Both the position numbers and the translations under genes were made by a program. Of a DNA stretch of 64,000 bases, positions 32,089-38,876 are shown piece after piece; within the stretch, counting starts at the first letter, position 1; every line of letters starts with the position of its first letter. A model generated the notes under the pieces. That model searched no databases, was not told where the DNA came from, and saw only the letters and a list, made by a program, of their open reading frames with translations. Origin of the DNA: Streptomyces lincolnensis (lineage in GTDB: Bacteria > Actinomycetota > Actinomycetes > Streptomycetales > Streptomycetaceae); NCBI RefSeq assembly GCF_021173675.1, contig NZ_JAIHON010000004.1:310001-374000 (forward strand). Reading direction: 5' to 3'.

Positions 32089-32493
32089 TTGACCGAGTAC
32101 GTGTTCAGCGACGCCGACCGTGAGAACGGCAAGGCGGTCGGAGTGAAGAAGTCGGACGGCGACTTCCGGTGCTACCAATGTGTCGACTTCAGCTTCTACG
32201 AGCGGAACGTCACCGAGCGGGATGTCGAGGAGCGGTGCGCCTACTGCGGGGGATTCGTCTTCATCGCCCCCGAGGTGATCGCCCAGATCGAGGCGCCGAA
32301 GCCGGTTCGGCCGGTCAGCCTCGCCAAGCCCGAGGTTCAGCGGTTCGACCTGCTGACCATCGCCTACAACCTGCGCACCCGACTGGATGCGGTGTCGTAC
32401 GCCCTCGACAAGTCCCGTCAGCGGGTCGCGGAGCTGGAAGCCCGGCTCGCTGACCGCGAGGGCGCCGGTCTTGTCGAGACCGTCGACGCCTAG
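32089..32493 (+). CDS. Zinc-ribbon protein with coiled-coil tail, 134 aa
   Basis: TTG start at 32089 with AAAGGCAAGG upstream. C28-x2-C31 (FRCYQCVDF) and C50-x2-C53 (RCAYCGGF) form a four-Cys zinc ribbon; residues ~80-125 are a charged helix (YNLRTRLDAVSYALDKSRQR). No known family. First gene of the rightward small-protein operon, directly behind repeat copy 4. Confidence 0.75.
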   Translation: MTEYVFSDADRENGKAVGVKKSDGDFRCYQCVDFSFYERNVTERDVEERCAYCGGFVFIAPEVIAQIEAPKPVRPVSLAKPEVQRFDLLTIAYNLRTRLDAVSYALDKSRQRVAELEARLADREGAGLVETVDA

Positions 32494-32502
32494 GGCTCAG
32501 TG

Positions 32503-32556
32503 TAAACATGTAACCGGGTCGCCCCTTCCCATACAGGGAGAGGGCGGGGGCGACCC
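32503..32556 (+). promoter_or_regulatory. 13-bp repeat plus stem-loop S1
   Basis: TAAACATGTAACC (32503-32515) is followed at once by GGGTCGCCCC (32516-32525) and GGGGCGACCC (32547-32556), a perfect 10-bp stem. The loop contains ATACAGGGAGAGG. The next gene starts 20 bp later. If the repeat is a promoter, the stem-loop would be the very 5' end of the transcript. Confidence 0.6.
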
Positions 32557-32576
32557 TCCGCTGAATGTGAGGACGC

Positions 32577-33347
32577 ATGAAGATCACGCTGGACGAGGTG
32601 TTCGGGGGCGAGACGCTCGAAGCCCGAACCTTCCACGAACTGTGCGGTGAAGTTGCCCGACACGAACATGGGACCTGCAAGGACAACACGTGTGAGATCC
32701 CGAGCATGATCGAGCACGGCCACTACTTCGCCGCAGTGCATCGTCTTGCCGGCGCCTCGGAGTTCCCCGCCGTCGATGCCCTGTACGCCAAGTTCAGCCG
32801 GTGGCTGTCGATCAAGAAGTGCGACAAGGATGCCGACGAGTGGTGGAAGTTCGTCGAGCCCTTCAGCGTCAAGTGCCACGACTGCGGAGCCATCGTGTAC
32901 GGCGACCCGGTGGACGAGACGTTCCCCGACGACAGGTGCTCGAACTGCTGGAAGCCGGTCGGAGTCGAGTCCTTCATCTCGACCTTCACGGAGTCCGTGA
33001 GTGAGTCACTCCTCTGGTCCACCCTCGTGTGGAACGCGGACGGGTCCGACGTAGGCAATGCCGAGGAGCACTTCGACGAGGGGGACATCCCCTCGGAGAA
33101 GCGGGACGAGATCGAGCAGATGTGCCGGGCCTTCGTGTCGGAGAACTGGGAGATCCTCGGCCACTACCAGGACGAGGCCCACAACCTCGGTCACGAGTAC
33201 CTCGTGATGGCTGCACACCTCGACTCCGGGTTCTACCGGTACGTATCGGGCGAGCACGGTGACGCCCTGCGAGAACTGGCCCGCGCCGACACCCTGCCGG
33301 AGCTGCACGGCTACATCGGCGACGACGGTTCGTACCACCTCGACTGA
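32577..33347 (+). CDS. Zinc-binding protein of unknown function, 256 aa
   Basis: ATG start with GTGAGG upstream. Two CxxC pairs, C100/C103 (KCHDCGAIVYG) and C121/C124 (DRCSNCWKPVG), form a central zinc ribbon. The N-terminal part is helical with HEHGTCKDNTCEIPSMIEHG, and the C-terminal part is acidic and helical (DEAHNLGHEYLVMAAHLDSG). No catalytic motif seen. Conserved-type actinophage early protein by position. Confidence 0.75.
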   Translation: MKITLDEVFGGETLEARTFHELCGEVARHEHGTCKDNTCEIPSMIEHGHYFAAVHRLAGASEFPAVDALYAKFSRWLSIKKCDKDADEWWKFVEPFSVKCHDCGAIVYGDPVDETFPDDRCSNCWKPVGVESFISTFTESVSESLLWSTLVWNADGSDVGNAEEHFDEGDIPSEKRDEIEQMCRAFVSENWEILGHYQDEAHNLGHEYLVMAAHLDSGFYRYVSGEHGDALRELARADTLPELHGYIGDDGSYHLD

Positions 33348-33353
33348 TCACCT

Positions 33354-33392
33354 GGCCGCCCCTCCTCAAACAGGGGGTGGGAGGGGGCGGCC
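33354..33392 (+). repeat. Intergenic stem-loop S2
   Basis: GGCCGCCCCTCC (33354-33365) pairs with GGAGGGGGCGGCC (33380-33392, one bulged G); the loop contains AAACAGGGGG. It lies 7 bp past the stop at 33347 and 5 bp before the first hammerhead ribozyme. Confidence 0.65.
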
Positions 33393-33397
33393 CCCCA

Positions 33398-33471
33398 ACG
33401 CAAAGGCGAAACACCCCACTTGGGGTGTCAGCGGCAGGCGGCTCCTGCCCTCTGACGATGCCAGCCCGCGT
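33398..33471 (+). ncRNA. Type II hammerhead self-cleaving ribozyme, copy 1
   Basis: All core segments are present in order. GAAA (33408-33411) leads into stem III, C412-C417 with G422-G427 around loop ACUU. It closes to GUC with A411-U428 as pair 15.1-16.1, and cleavage is expected after C33429. Stem I follows: A430-U451, G431-C450, bulged C432, then six pairs 433-438/444-449 around loop CGGCU. CUGACGA is at 33452-33458. An extra U459 precedes stem II G460-C461-C462 with G405-G406-C407, which preserves G10.1-C11.1. An outer stem, ACGC (398-401) with GCGU (468-471), is separated by an AAA/AGCCC internal loop. Both ends are in stem II, hence type II. Cleavage would leave the downstream mRNA with a 5'-OH before the gene at 33,505. 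Confidence 0.85.
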
Positions 33472-33504
33472 CAGTCCATCCCCATCACTCGAATGCGAGG
33501 ACCC

Positions 33505-33966
33505 ATGAACACCCATGTCCAATCCGCGGTGAAGGCTGCCGCCGGCACCCTGCTGCCCCACAGCGCGATCTACTGCCTTGCCTTGGGCTACGACCGCGAA
33601 GAGTTCCGGCTCATGGCCCGCAAGGCGGAGGACAAGGCGCTTCCGCACATGGCGAAGGAGTACCACCAGCGCGCCGACTTCGCCGCCGCACTGCAACACG
33701 CGGTCCTGTGGCGGTTCGTCGAGGACGACGAGCTGATCGTGACCCACTGGGAACTGCTCCTGGGTGCCGTCGTCCGCCGCGAGGCGTACGAGCTGGTTGA
33801 GGCCGACCGCGCCCGGAAGCTCCTTGCCGACAACCCGGACGACGAGATGTACCGCGACATCTGGACGTGGGAACGCGACCGCGCGGACAAGAACGCCGCC
33901 ACCCTTGCCGAGCTGAAGTCCAAGCTCACCGCCGTGCGCGATACCGTCCGCGCCGCGACCGCCTGA
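33505..33966 (+). CDS. Hypothetical phage protein, 153 aa
   Basis: ATG at 33505 with GCGAGG upstream. Predominantly helical: MNTHVQSAVKAAAGTLLPHS, CLALGYDREEFRLMARKAED, and a C-terminal coiled coil (TLAELKSKLTAVRDTVRAAT). No family recognised. Its mRNA would begin with the 3' product of hammerhead copy 1, about 75 nt upstream of the start codon. Confidence 0.7.
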   Translation: MNTHVQSAVKAAAGTLLPHSAIYCLALGYDREEFRLMARKAEDKALPHMAKEYHQRADFAAALQHAVLWRFVEDDELIVTHWELLLGAVVRREAYELVEADRARKLLADNPDDEMYRDIWTWERDRADKNAATLAELKSKLTAVRDTVRAATA

Positions 33967-33978
33967 CCCTCCCCCTTC

Positions 33979-34013
33979 GGGCCTCTCTGCACACAGGGAG
34001 AGCGGGGAGGCCC
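33979..34013 (+). repeat. Intergenic stem-loop S3
   Basis: GGGCCTC (33979-33985) pairs with GAGGCCC (34007-34013); inside, CTCTCTG and CAGGGAGAG flank CACA. The inner element carries the ACAGGGAG phrase shared with the other stem-loops. Lies between genes ending at 33966 and starting at 34036. Confidence 0.6.
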
Positions 34014-34035
34014 CCTCGCGAAAGAGCACCCAGAC

Positions 34036-34281
34036 ATGATCAAGATTGACGACTCGATCGCCTTCATCGCCCCCGACTGCGGCGCGCTGTCCCTCCTCGT
34101 TCGTATCGGGGACGTGGTGGTCGCAGGGTTCTTCGAGCCGCTCGAAGACGACCCCAGCGCCCAGGTGATCACGAACTTCGACCTCCCGACGTACGAGGAG
34201 CGCGAGGCCGCAGCCAAGGCCCACATCGACAGCGCCGCGATCACTCACATCCTCGACGGCTGGGACCTGGTCTCCGCCTGA
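34036..34281 (+). CDS. Hypothetical phage protein, 81 aa
   Basis: ATG 34036 (MIKIDDSIAFIAPDCGALSL). A small alpha/beta protein: beta-rich first half (LLVRIGDVVVAGFFEPLEDD) and a helical end (EEREAAAKAHIDSAAITHIL). No motif recognised. It lies between stem-loop S3 and hammerhead copy 2. Confidence 0.65.
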   Translation: MIKIDDSIAFIAPDCGALSLLVRIGDVVVAGFFEPLEDDPSAQVITNFDLPTYEEREAAAKAHIDSAAITHILDGWDLVSA

Positions 34282-34290
34282 CCTGCCCAA

Positions 34291-34362
34291 GCGCAAAGGC
34301 GAAACCTCCGAAAGGGGGTCGGCGGTAGGCGGTTCCTACCCCCTGACGATGCCAACCCGCGC
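34291..34362 (+). ncRNA. Type II hammerhead self-cleaving ribozyme, copy 2
   Basis: Same architecture as copy 1. GAAA (34301-34304) leads to stem III CCUCC/GGGGG (305-309/314-318, one G-U pair) with GNRA loop GAAA, closing to GUC with A304-U319; cleavage is expected after C34320. Stem I: G321-C342, G322-C341, bulged C323, six pairs 324-329/335-340, loop CGGUU. CUGACGA is 34343-34349 with extra U350. Stem II: GCC (351-353) with GGC (298-300). Outer stem: GCGC (291-294) with GCGC (359-362) and internal loop AAA/AACCC. Relative to copy 1, pairs covary in stem I (A-U to G-C, C-G to U-A), stem III and the outer stem, while core, stem I loop and internal loop are kept. Confidence 0.85.
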
Positions 34363-34385
34363 GTCGGTACTCACTACCCAAGGTA

Positions 34386-34398
34386 TAAACATGAGACC
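34386..34398 (+). promoter_or_regulatory. 13-bp repeat (TAAACATGAGACC) over a start codon
   Basis: The repeat includes the ATG (34391) of the next gene. Upstream GTATAAAC gives a TATAAA -10-like hexamer. If transcription starts within the repeat, the mRNA would be nearly leaderless; otherwise AAGG 8 nt before the ATG acts as ribosome-binding site. Confidence 0.5.
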
Positions 34399-35110
34399 GG
34401 ATGACGACAAGCTCGCAAAGATCCGCGCACTCCTCACGAAGGCCGAGGACCCGGCCGCCACCCCCGACGAGGCGCAAGCGTTCTTCGCGAAGGCCGCCGA
34501 GCTGATGGCGAAGTACGGCATCGAGCGGGCGATGCTCGCCGACTCCGACGCGAACGCCGACCGGCCGGGCGACCGTGTGATCGTGGTCGAGGGCCACTAC
34601 GCGAGCGATCGGCTACACCTCCTCGGTCATCTTGCGCACGCGCTGCACTGCGACAGCGTGAAGAAGAGTGTGGAGCGGGGAAAGACCGAGGTTCATCTCT
34701 TCGGATACGAGTCCGACCTCGACCGCGTAGAGATGCTGTTCACCTCTCTCCTTCTTCAGATGTTCAACGGTGTCCGCCAGGGGCGCCCTGCGCCTGGCGA
34801 GAAGCTGGTCACCTACCGGAAGGCGTGGATGGCGGGATTCATCCTCCGCATCCACGAACGCCTCCTGGAGATCGAAGCCCGCGTCCAACAGGAAGCCCCG
34901 GCTGCCGCCTCGGGCCGCTCGGCCGAACTGGTCTTGGCAGACCGGAAGTCCGTGATTCAGGCCCGCCTCGCGGCTGCTTACCCCGGCGCCCGCACGCCCA
35001 GCGGCTCTACGCGCCGACGAGGAACCGGCCTCAATGCGGGGCGGGAGGCGGCGAACCGCGCTGACCTCGGACAGACCCGAGTCGGCGGACGCCGAGCCAT
35101 CAGCGCCTGA
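34391..35110 (+). CDS. DUF2786-like protein, 239 aa
   Basis: The N-terminus, DDDKLAKIRALLTKAEDPAA then EAQAFFAKAAELMAKYGIER, is the DUF2786 signature (helical, often found in phage and actinobacterial proteins of unknown function). A middle alpha/beta domain includes VEGHYASDRLHLLGHLAHAL and LFGYESDLDRVEMLFTSLL, and the C-terminus is basic (GSTRRRGTGLNAGREAANRA). No catalytic motif assigned. Start chosen at ATG 34391 to match the usual start of the family just before DDDKL. Confidence 0.82.
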   Translation: MRPDDDKLAKIRALLTKAEDPAATPDEAQAFFAKAAELMAKYGIERAMLADSDANADRPGDRVIVVEGHYASDRLHLLGHLAHALHCDSVKKSVERGKTEVHLFGYESDLDRVEMLFTSLLLQMFNGVRQGRPAPGEKLVTYRKAWMAGFILRIHERLLEIEARVQQEAPAAASGRSAELVLADRKSVIQARLAAAYPGARTPSGSTRRRGTGLNAGREAANRADLGQTRVGGRRAISA

Positions 35111-35122
35111 TCCCCAGCCATC

Positions 35123-35158
35123 GGCCGCCCTCTGCACACAGGGAGAGCGGGGGCGGCC
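35123..35158 (+). repeat. Intergenic stem-loop S4
   Basis: GGCCGCCC (35123-35130) pairs with GGGCGGCC (35151-35158); the loop contains CACACAGGGAGAG, identical to S3 over 13 bases. Lies in the 74-bp gap between two genes. Confidence 0.6.
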
Positions 35159-35184
35159 CTCTTCGAACACAGAAAGAGCCGGAC

Positions 35185-35481
35185 ATGATGCCGTCCGTTG
35201 AGAACGCGGAGTCGATCCCGTTCGAAAAGATCAAAGAACTCGTGGCCAAGGTGCTCACGACCACGCGAGAGGTCGAGGCGTGGCGCCAGGACTACGACCC
35301 CAAGTCTGACGAGTGGTACACGCTGTGCGACCTCGCCGAGACCACCGAGAGCCTGGTCTTCGCCTTGCCCGTCGAGATGCTCCCTGAGAAGGAGTGGCGC
35401 TACGTCAGCCCCGCCGAATACGCGGCCTGCGACGAGCTGCTCACGATCCTCGCCGACACCGAAGCCGAACGGCAGGCGTAA
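35185..35481 (+). CDS. Hypothetical phage protein, 98 aa
   Basis: ATG 35185, AAAGAG upstream. Acidic helical protein (FEKIKELVAKVLTTTREVEA, WRQDYDPKSDEWYTLCDLAE). No family recognised. Part of the rightward small-protein operon. Confidence 0.65.
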   Translation: MMPSVENAESIPFEKIKELVAKVLTTTREVEAWRQDYDPKSDEWYTLCDLAETTESLVFALPVEMLPEKEWRYVSPAEYAACDELLTILADTEAERQA

Positions 35482-35496
35482 CCCCCTCCGCACGCA

Positions 35497-35533
35497 GGTG
35501 GCCCCTCCTCACAGGGAGCGAGGAGGGGCCACC
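35497..35533 (+). repeat. Intergenic stem-loop S5
   Basis: A perfect 14-bp stem, GGTGGCCCCTCCTC (35497-35510) with GAGGAGGGGCCACC (35520-35533), and loop ACAGGGAGC. The most regular member of the family. The following gene starts 14 bp later with GAAAGG as ribosome-binding site. Confidence 0.7.
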
Positions 35534-35547
35534 CCGAAAGGCTACCA

Positions 35548-35733
35548 ATGGTCACGATCATCTGCGCCGAGTGCGGACAGGCCCCCTTCGGCGTCCAGCC
35601 CTCCGGACTCTTCCGCTGCGACAACTGCGGCTCCGAGATCACCACCCGAGACCTGGTCTTCGACGAGGGCGAGGTCTGGGTCATCGACTCCGCCGGCACT
35701 CTCGGCTACCTCCCGGCCTCCGACCACTCCTGA
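35548..35733 (+). CDS. Small zinc-ribbon protein, 61 aa
   Basis: C6-x2-C9 (IICAECGQAP) and C24-x2-C27 (FRCDNCGSE) form a rubredoxin-like zinc ribbon; the second half is beta-rich (LVFDEGEVWVIDSAGTLGYL). Could bind nucleic acid or a host protein; no specific function assigned. ATG with GAAAGG upstream. Confidence 0.7.
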   Translation: MVTIICAECGQAPFGVQPSGLFRCDNCGSEITTRDLVFDEGEVWVIDSAGTLGYLPASDHS

Positions 35734-35746
35734 CCCAAGGACCCCC

Positions 35747-35971
35747 ATGAAGAACCTCCGCGACCACATCGAACTGACCGCCGAGAAGGCGCAGATCGAG
35801 GCCGACATGAAGTACGCCGTGACCTTGGACTTCGGCCCGTACCTCGGCTACCTCGGCGCCTACGGCCAGACCCTCGACCGCATGGCGAGCGAGTACCAAC
35901 AGCACGAGATCGCCCGCCGCATCCTCACCGCCTACGCCGACGAGGCCCTCGACCGAGCCAACGGCAACTGA
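35747..35971 (+). CDS. Hypothetical phage protein, 74 aa
   Basis: ATG 35747, 14 bp after the previous stop. Small helical protein: MKNLRDHIELTAEKAQIEAD, then FGPYLGYLGAYGQTLDRMAS and QQHEIARRILTAYADEALDR. No recognised motif. Confidence 0.65.
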   Translation: MKNLRDHIELTAEKAQIEADMKYAVTLDFGPYLGYLGAYGQTLDRMASEYQQHEIARRILTAYADEALDRANGN

Positions 35972-36001
35972 CTTACCCAACTCCCTGAAAGGCAAGGGCA
36001 C

Positions 36002-36412
36002 ATGACCGCTGAACCGTCCCTCTCCTCCTTCTTGCCCGACAACAAACGCAACCGCGACTCCCTCGCCGCCGCCTGGCTACGCATGCTCGAACTCGGCTAC
36101 ACCACCCGCGCCATGCCGGTCGACGAGCCCGAGGGGTGCACCCGCACCCGGTGTGCCGGAGTCCACGAGGGCTACCCCGGCAGTGAGCACCGGTGGGCCC
36201 TGCACTGCTTGCTGTGCGCCGTCGACATCGAGGTCTTCTACAGCCACATGCGCGAGCGCAAGGGCAAGAACCCGGCGCCGCCCCGCCGTCACAAGGGCTG
36301 CAAGTTCAGCGGCCCGACCCGCTCCTCGGCCCGCGCCGCCCGCTACACCGAACTCGGCCTCGCCCTCCCCGCCTGGGACACCGACGCCCACGCCGCCCGC
36401 CTCGCTGCCTGA
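36002..36412 (+). CDS. Cysteine-rich hypothetical phage protein, 136 aa
   Basis: ATG 36002 with AAAGGCAAGG upstream. Cysteines occur as CTRTRCAG, LHCLLCAV and HKGCKFSG, suggesting a zinc-bound core. The middle is basic (HMRERKGKNPAPPRRHKG), and the end is Ala-rich. Possibly a nucleic-acid-binding protein. Confidence 0.7.
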   Translation: MTAEPSLSSFLPDNKRNRDSLAAAWLRMLELGYTTRAMPVDEPEGCTRTRCAGVHEGYPGSEHRWALHCLLCAVDIEVFYSHMRERKGKNPAPPRRHKGCKFSGPTRSSARAARYTELGLALPAWDTDAHAARLAA

Positions 36413-36432
36413 CGCACTCGAAGGAGACCAAC

Positions 36433-37032
36433 ATGTCTGCCGACGTTCTCGCCACCACCGACGACGGTCGCTTCCGCGTCCGCCTCGTCCGCGACGACCA
36501 CCCCGAGAACCCCCGCAACGACGACGAGACGCTCGTCCACGTCATCACGATCGACACCCACGCCGGGCAGTACCACCCCGTCGACACGGACGGCGGCCCG
36601 CTCGCCGAAGTGTGGGAGCGCCTGAAGTGGAACCGCTGGACCGGTGTGGACACCTTCACCCGCTACGTCTCGATCATGCACGGCGGGATCGTGCTGGAGT
36701 CCAGCCCGGAAAGAGGCCCGCGCTCGCTCTGGTACGTGACCGGCGAAGAGGCCCGAGCCATCGACGGCGGCCTCCTCACCGAGGGGTACGTCGAGGCAGA
36801 GATGCAGGAGTACGAGGCGTGGGCCACGGGCGATGTGTGGGGTTTCGTGGTCGAGGAGCGCGTCGGCTGGACCCGCGACGACGATCCCGACGAGTCCATG
36901 GAGACCTGGGAGCACGTCGACTCTTGCTTCGGCTTCTACGGCAAGCCGTACGCCCGCAGCCAGGCCCGCGAGGCCCTCCGTTTCTACGCCGCCCGATCCG
37001 CTGGCAACGTCGCCATCCAGACCCAGGTGTAA
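36433..37032 (+). CDS. Hypothetical phage protein, 199 aa
   Basis: ATG 36433 with GAAGGAG upstream. Begins MSADVLATTDDGRFRVRLVR. Aromatic and acidic throughout (AEVWERLKWNRWTGVDTFTR, MQEYEAWATGDVWGFVVEER). A conserved-type actinophage protein without known function. The stop lies within the following 13-bp repeat, so the gene and the regulatory element overlap by three bases. Confidence 0.72.
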   Translation: MSADVLATTDDGRFRVRLVRDDHPENPRNDDETLVHVITIDTHAGQYHPVDTDGGPLAEVWERLKWNRWTGVDTFTRYVSIMHGGIVLESSPERGPRSLWYVTGEEARAIDGGLLTEGYVEAEMQEYEAWATGDVWGFVVEERVGWTRDDDPDESMETWEHVDSCFGFYGKPYARSQAREALRFYAARSAGNVAIQTQV

Positions 37033-37081
37033 ACATTGACCCGGTCGCCCCTTCCCAAACAAGGAGTGGGCAGGGGCGCCC
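37030..37081 (+). promoter_or_regulatory. 13-bp repeat plus stem-loop S6
   Basis: TAAACATTGACCC (37030-37042; its first TAA is the stop of the previous gene) is followed directly by a stem GGTCGCCCC (37043-37051) with GGGGCGCCC (37073-37081, one T-C mismatch). The loop includes AAACAAGGAGTGG. Same order as at 32,503: repeat, stem-loop, ribosome-binding site, gene. Confidence 0.6.
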
Positions 37082-37104
37082 CCTCACGGAAAGCAGAGAC
37101 CAAC

Positions 37105-37806
37105 ATGAGCACGACCGAGTTCGAGTACGCCGGGCATGTCGGCCTGTCCTTCGGCACCGTCTACTTCGAGCGCCTGGCCGAGGAGCCCAACGACAAGCCG
37201 TGGGCCACCACCGACCGGTCATGGGTAACCGCCTACCGAGTGACCGGTCCCCGAATCCGCGGGACGGTCCGGATCATTCCGAAGTACGACGAGCCGCTCG
37301 CCACCTGGCACAACAACGGCCCCAACGAGAACGCTTGGGAGTTCCTCCCGACCGGCTTCTACGTCGGGTACGGCCGAGCCCACCATGCAGACTGCGAAGG
37401 CGACCTCGAAGTGTGGGGGTCGACCCTGGCCGAAGGGGTGCACGTCTTCACGAAGCGCGACATGGACTGGAACTTCTCCGTGCGCCGCAGAGAAGGCGGC
37501 ATCGACGACTACCCGGCGCCGAGGGGCACCCGCGACAAGGCGCGCGAACTGATCCGGGCCCTGGTCGAACTGCACCAGCAGGACGCCATGCACGTCTACA
37601 CGAAGGCCGTCGCGCTCGCCCGCGAGAAGCGCGCCAAGCGCACGGCTGCCTTGCGCGAGGAGTACCGCGAGGTCGACCGGATACTCCGCGAACTCCAGGG
37701 CCGTCACGCCGAACTGCAAGTGCGCCGCAGCCTCATGGAGGGCGAGTGGTCCTTCGAGACCGCGATCGACGAAGCGGCCCCGACCGCCGACGCGCAGACC
37801 GCCTAA
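37105..37806 (+). CDS. Hypothetical phage protein with coiled-coil tail, 233 aa
   Basis: ATG 37105 (MSTTEFEYAGHVGLSFGTVY). First ~130 residues are beta-rich and aromatic (TAYRVTGPRIRGTVRIIPKY, WEFLPTGFYVGYGRAHHADC); residues ~150-215 are a highly charged coiled coil (ALAREKRAKRTAALREEYRE). No known family. Confidence 0.72.
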   Translation: MSTTEFEYAGHVGLSFGTVYFERLAEEPNDKPWATTDRSWVTAYRVTGPRIRGTVRIIPKYDEPLATWHNNGPNENAWEFLPTGFYVGYGRAHHADCEGDLEVWGSTLAEGVHVFTKRDMDWNFSVRRREGGIDDYPAPRGTRDKARELIRALVELHQQDAMHVYTKAVALAREKRAKRTAALREEYREVDRILRELQGRHAELQVRRSLMEGEWSFETAIDEAAPTADAQTA

Positions 37807-37832
37807 CCCACCCCCGCGAAGGAGACAGACAG

Positions 37833-38396
37833 ATGCCCGTTCCCTTGGTTGGTCTTGCCGGCGCCGCGCGCTCGGGCAAGGACACCGCTGCTCAGGCCCT
37901 TCTCGACATGGGCTGGACCCGCCGGGCCTTCGCCGACAAGGTGCGCGAGGTGCTGTACGCCCTCGACCCGGTGCTGATCGAGCCCCACTACCCCGAAGGA
38001 GTCACCTCCCTGCGGTACGAGGTCGACTCGTACGGCTGGGCCGACGTGAAGGAGATGTATCCGGTGGTACGCGGCTACCAACAGCGGCTCGGTACGGAGG
38101 GCGGCCGAGAGGTTCTCGGCGACGGAGTATGGGTCGACGCCCTGTTCCGCGACTTCGAGACGTGGGGCCCGACCGTCATCACGGACGTGCGATTCCCCAA
38201 CGAGGCGAACGCGATCCGGGAGCGCGGAGGGCTGGTCGTGCGGATCGAGCGGCCCGGCCAGGAGCTGATTCGCGAGGCGGGCCACATCAGCGAGAACTCC
38301 CTCGCGGGATACCTGTACGACGACGTGATCCCCAACGACGGCACCGTGGCCCTGCTCCGCGACCGTGTGATGCAGCTCATTCCGCTCACTGTGTAA
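37833..38396 (+). CDS. Deoxynucleoside monophosphate kinase, 187 aa
   Basis: P-loop GLAGAARSGKDTAAQALLD (residues 7-25), followed by TRRAFADKVREVLYALDP and the substrate-side motif WGPTVITDVRFPNEANAIRE typical of phage dNMP kinases. The enzyme phosphorylates dNMPs to dNDPs using ATP, supplying nucleotides for phage replication. ATG with GAAGGAG upstream. Length is usual for actinophage members. Directly followed by a 13-bp repeat. Confidence 0.88.
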   Translation: MPVPLVGLAGAARSGKDTAAQALLDMGWTRRAFADKVREVLYALDPVLIEPHYPEGVTSLRYEVDSYGWADVKEMYPVVRGYQQRLGTEGGREVLGDGVWVDALFRDFETWGPTVITDVRFPNEANAIRERGGLVVRIERPGQELIREAGHISENSLAGYLYDDVIPNDGTVALLRDRVMQLIPLTV

Positions 38397-38419
38397 ACAT
38401 GAGACTGGAGTGTTAAGGT
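38394..38419 (+). promoter_or_regulatory. 13-bp repeat followed by TTAAGGT element
   Basis: TAAACATGAGACT (38394-38406) begins on the stop codon of the kinase gene. Nineteen bases further a second TTAAGGT (38413-38419) occurs, matching the first half of the 31.7-kb repeats. The next gene starts at 38426. Confidence 0.5.
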
Positions 38420-38425
38420 TGTTCT

Positions 38426-38857
38426 ATGCGACTGACTCCCCGGAAGGAGGAGGTCGAGGCGATCAAGGCGCTCTTGGAGGACCCCACCTTCGAGAACGCC
38501 GACCAGATGGCCAAGGCCATCTACAAGGAAGCCGCCGATCTCATCCAGATGCGCAACACCCTGGCCCTCGTCCACACCTGGGCCGATGGTCACCGCGGCC
38601 TCAACTTCGGCCCGTTCGGCAGCGAAGCAGAGATCAAGACCTTCGCTTCGAAAATGGCGTTCGGAGGCACCGGCCGCCTCGTGCAACTCCACAGCCCTGG
38701 CGTGATGTTGGCGAACGTGGACGGCAAGAAGGGCTGGAAGGGCTACTGCTTCCACCCCGAATGCGGCCATGCACCCTTCACCCACTCCGCAGCGGGCGCC
38801 GGCAGAGGCGCTTGCCAACTGCCCACCTGCCCCTGCGGCAAGTTCCAGGCGAAATGA
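38426..38857 (+). CDS. Hypothetical zinc-binding phage protein, 143 aa
   Basis: ATG 38426, only 7 bp after TTAAGGT and without an obvious ribosome-binding site, so possibly leaderless. N-terminal half is helical (KEEVEAIKALLEDPTFENAD). The C-terminal half has Cys/His groups (GYCFHPECGHAPFTHS, QLPTCPCGKF) that form a likely zinc site. Function unknown. Confidence 0.7.
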   Translation: MRLTPRKEEVEAIKALLEDPTFENADQMAKAIYKEAADLIQMRNTLALVHTWADGHRGLNFGPFGSEAEIKTFASKMAFGGTGRLVQLHSPGVMLANVDGKKGWKGYCFHPECGHAPFTHSAAGAGRGACQLPTCPCGKFQAK

Positions 38858-38876
38858 CCCCCAGAACGGACCCGCC

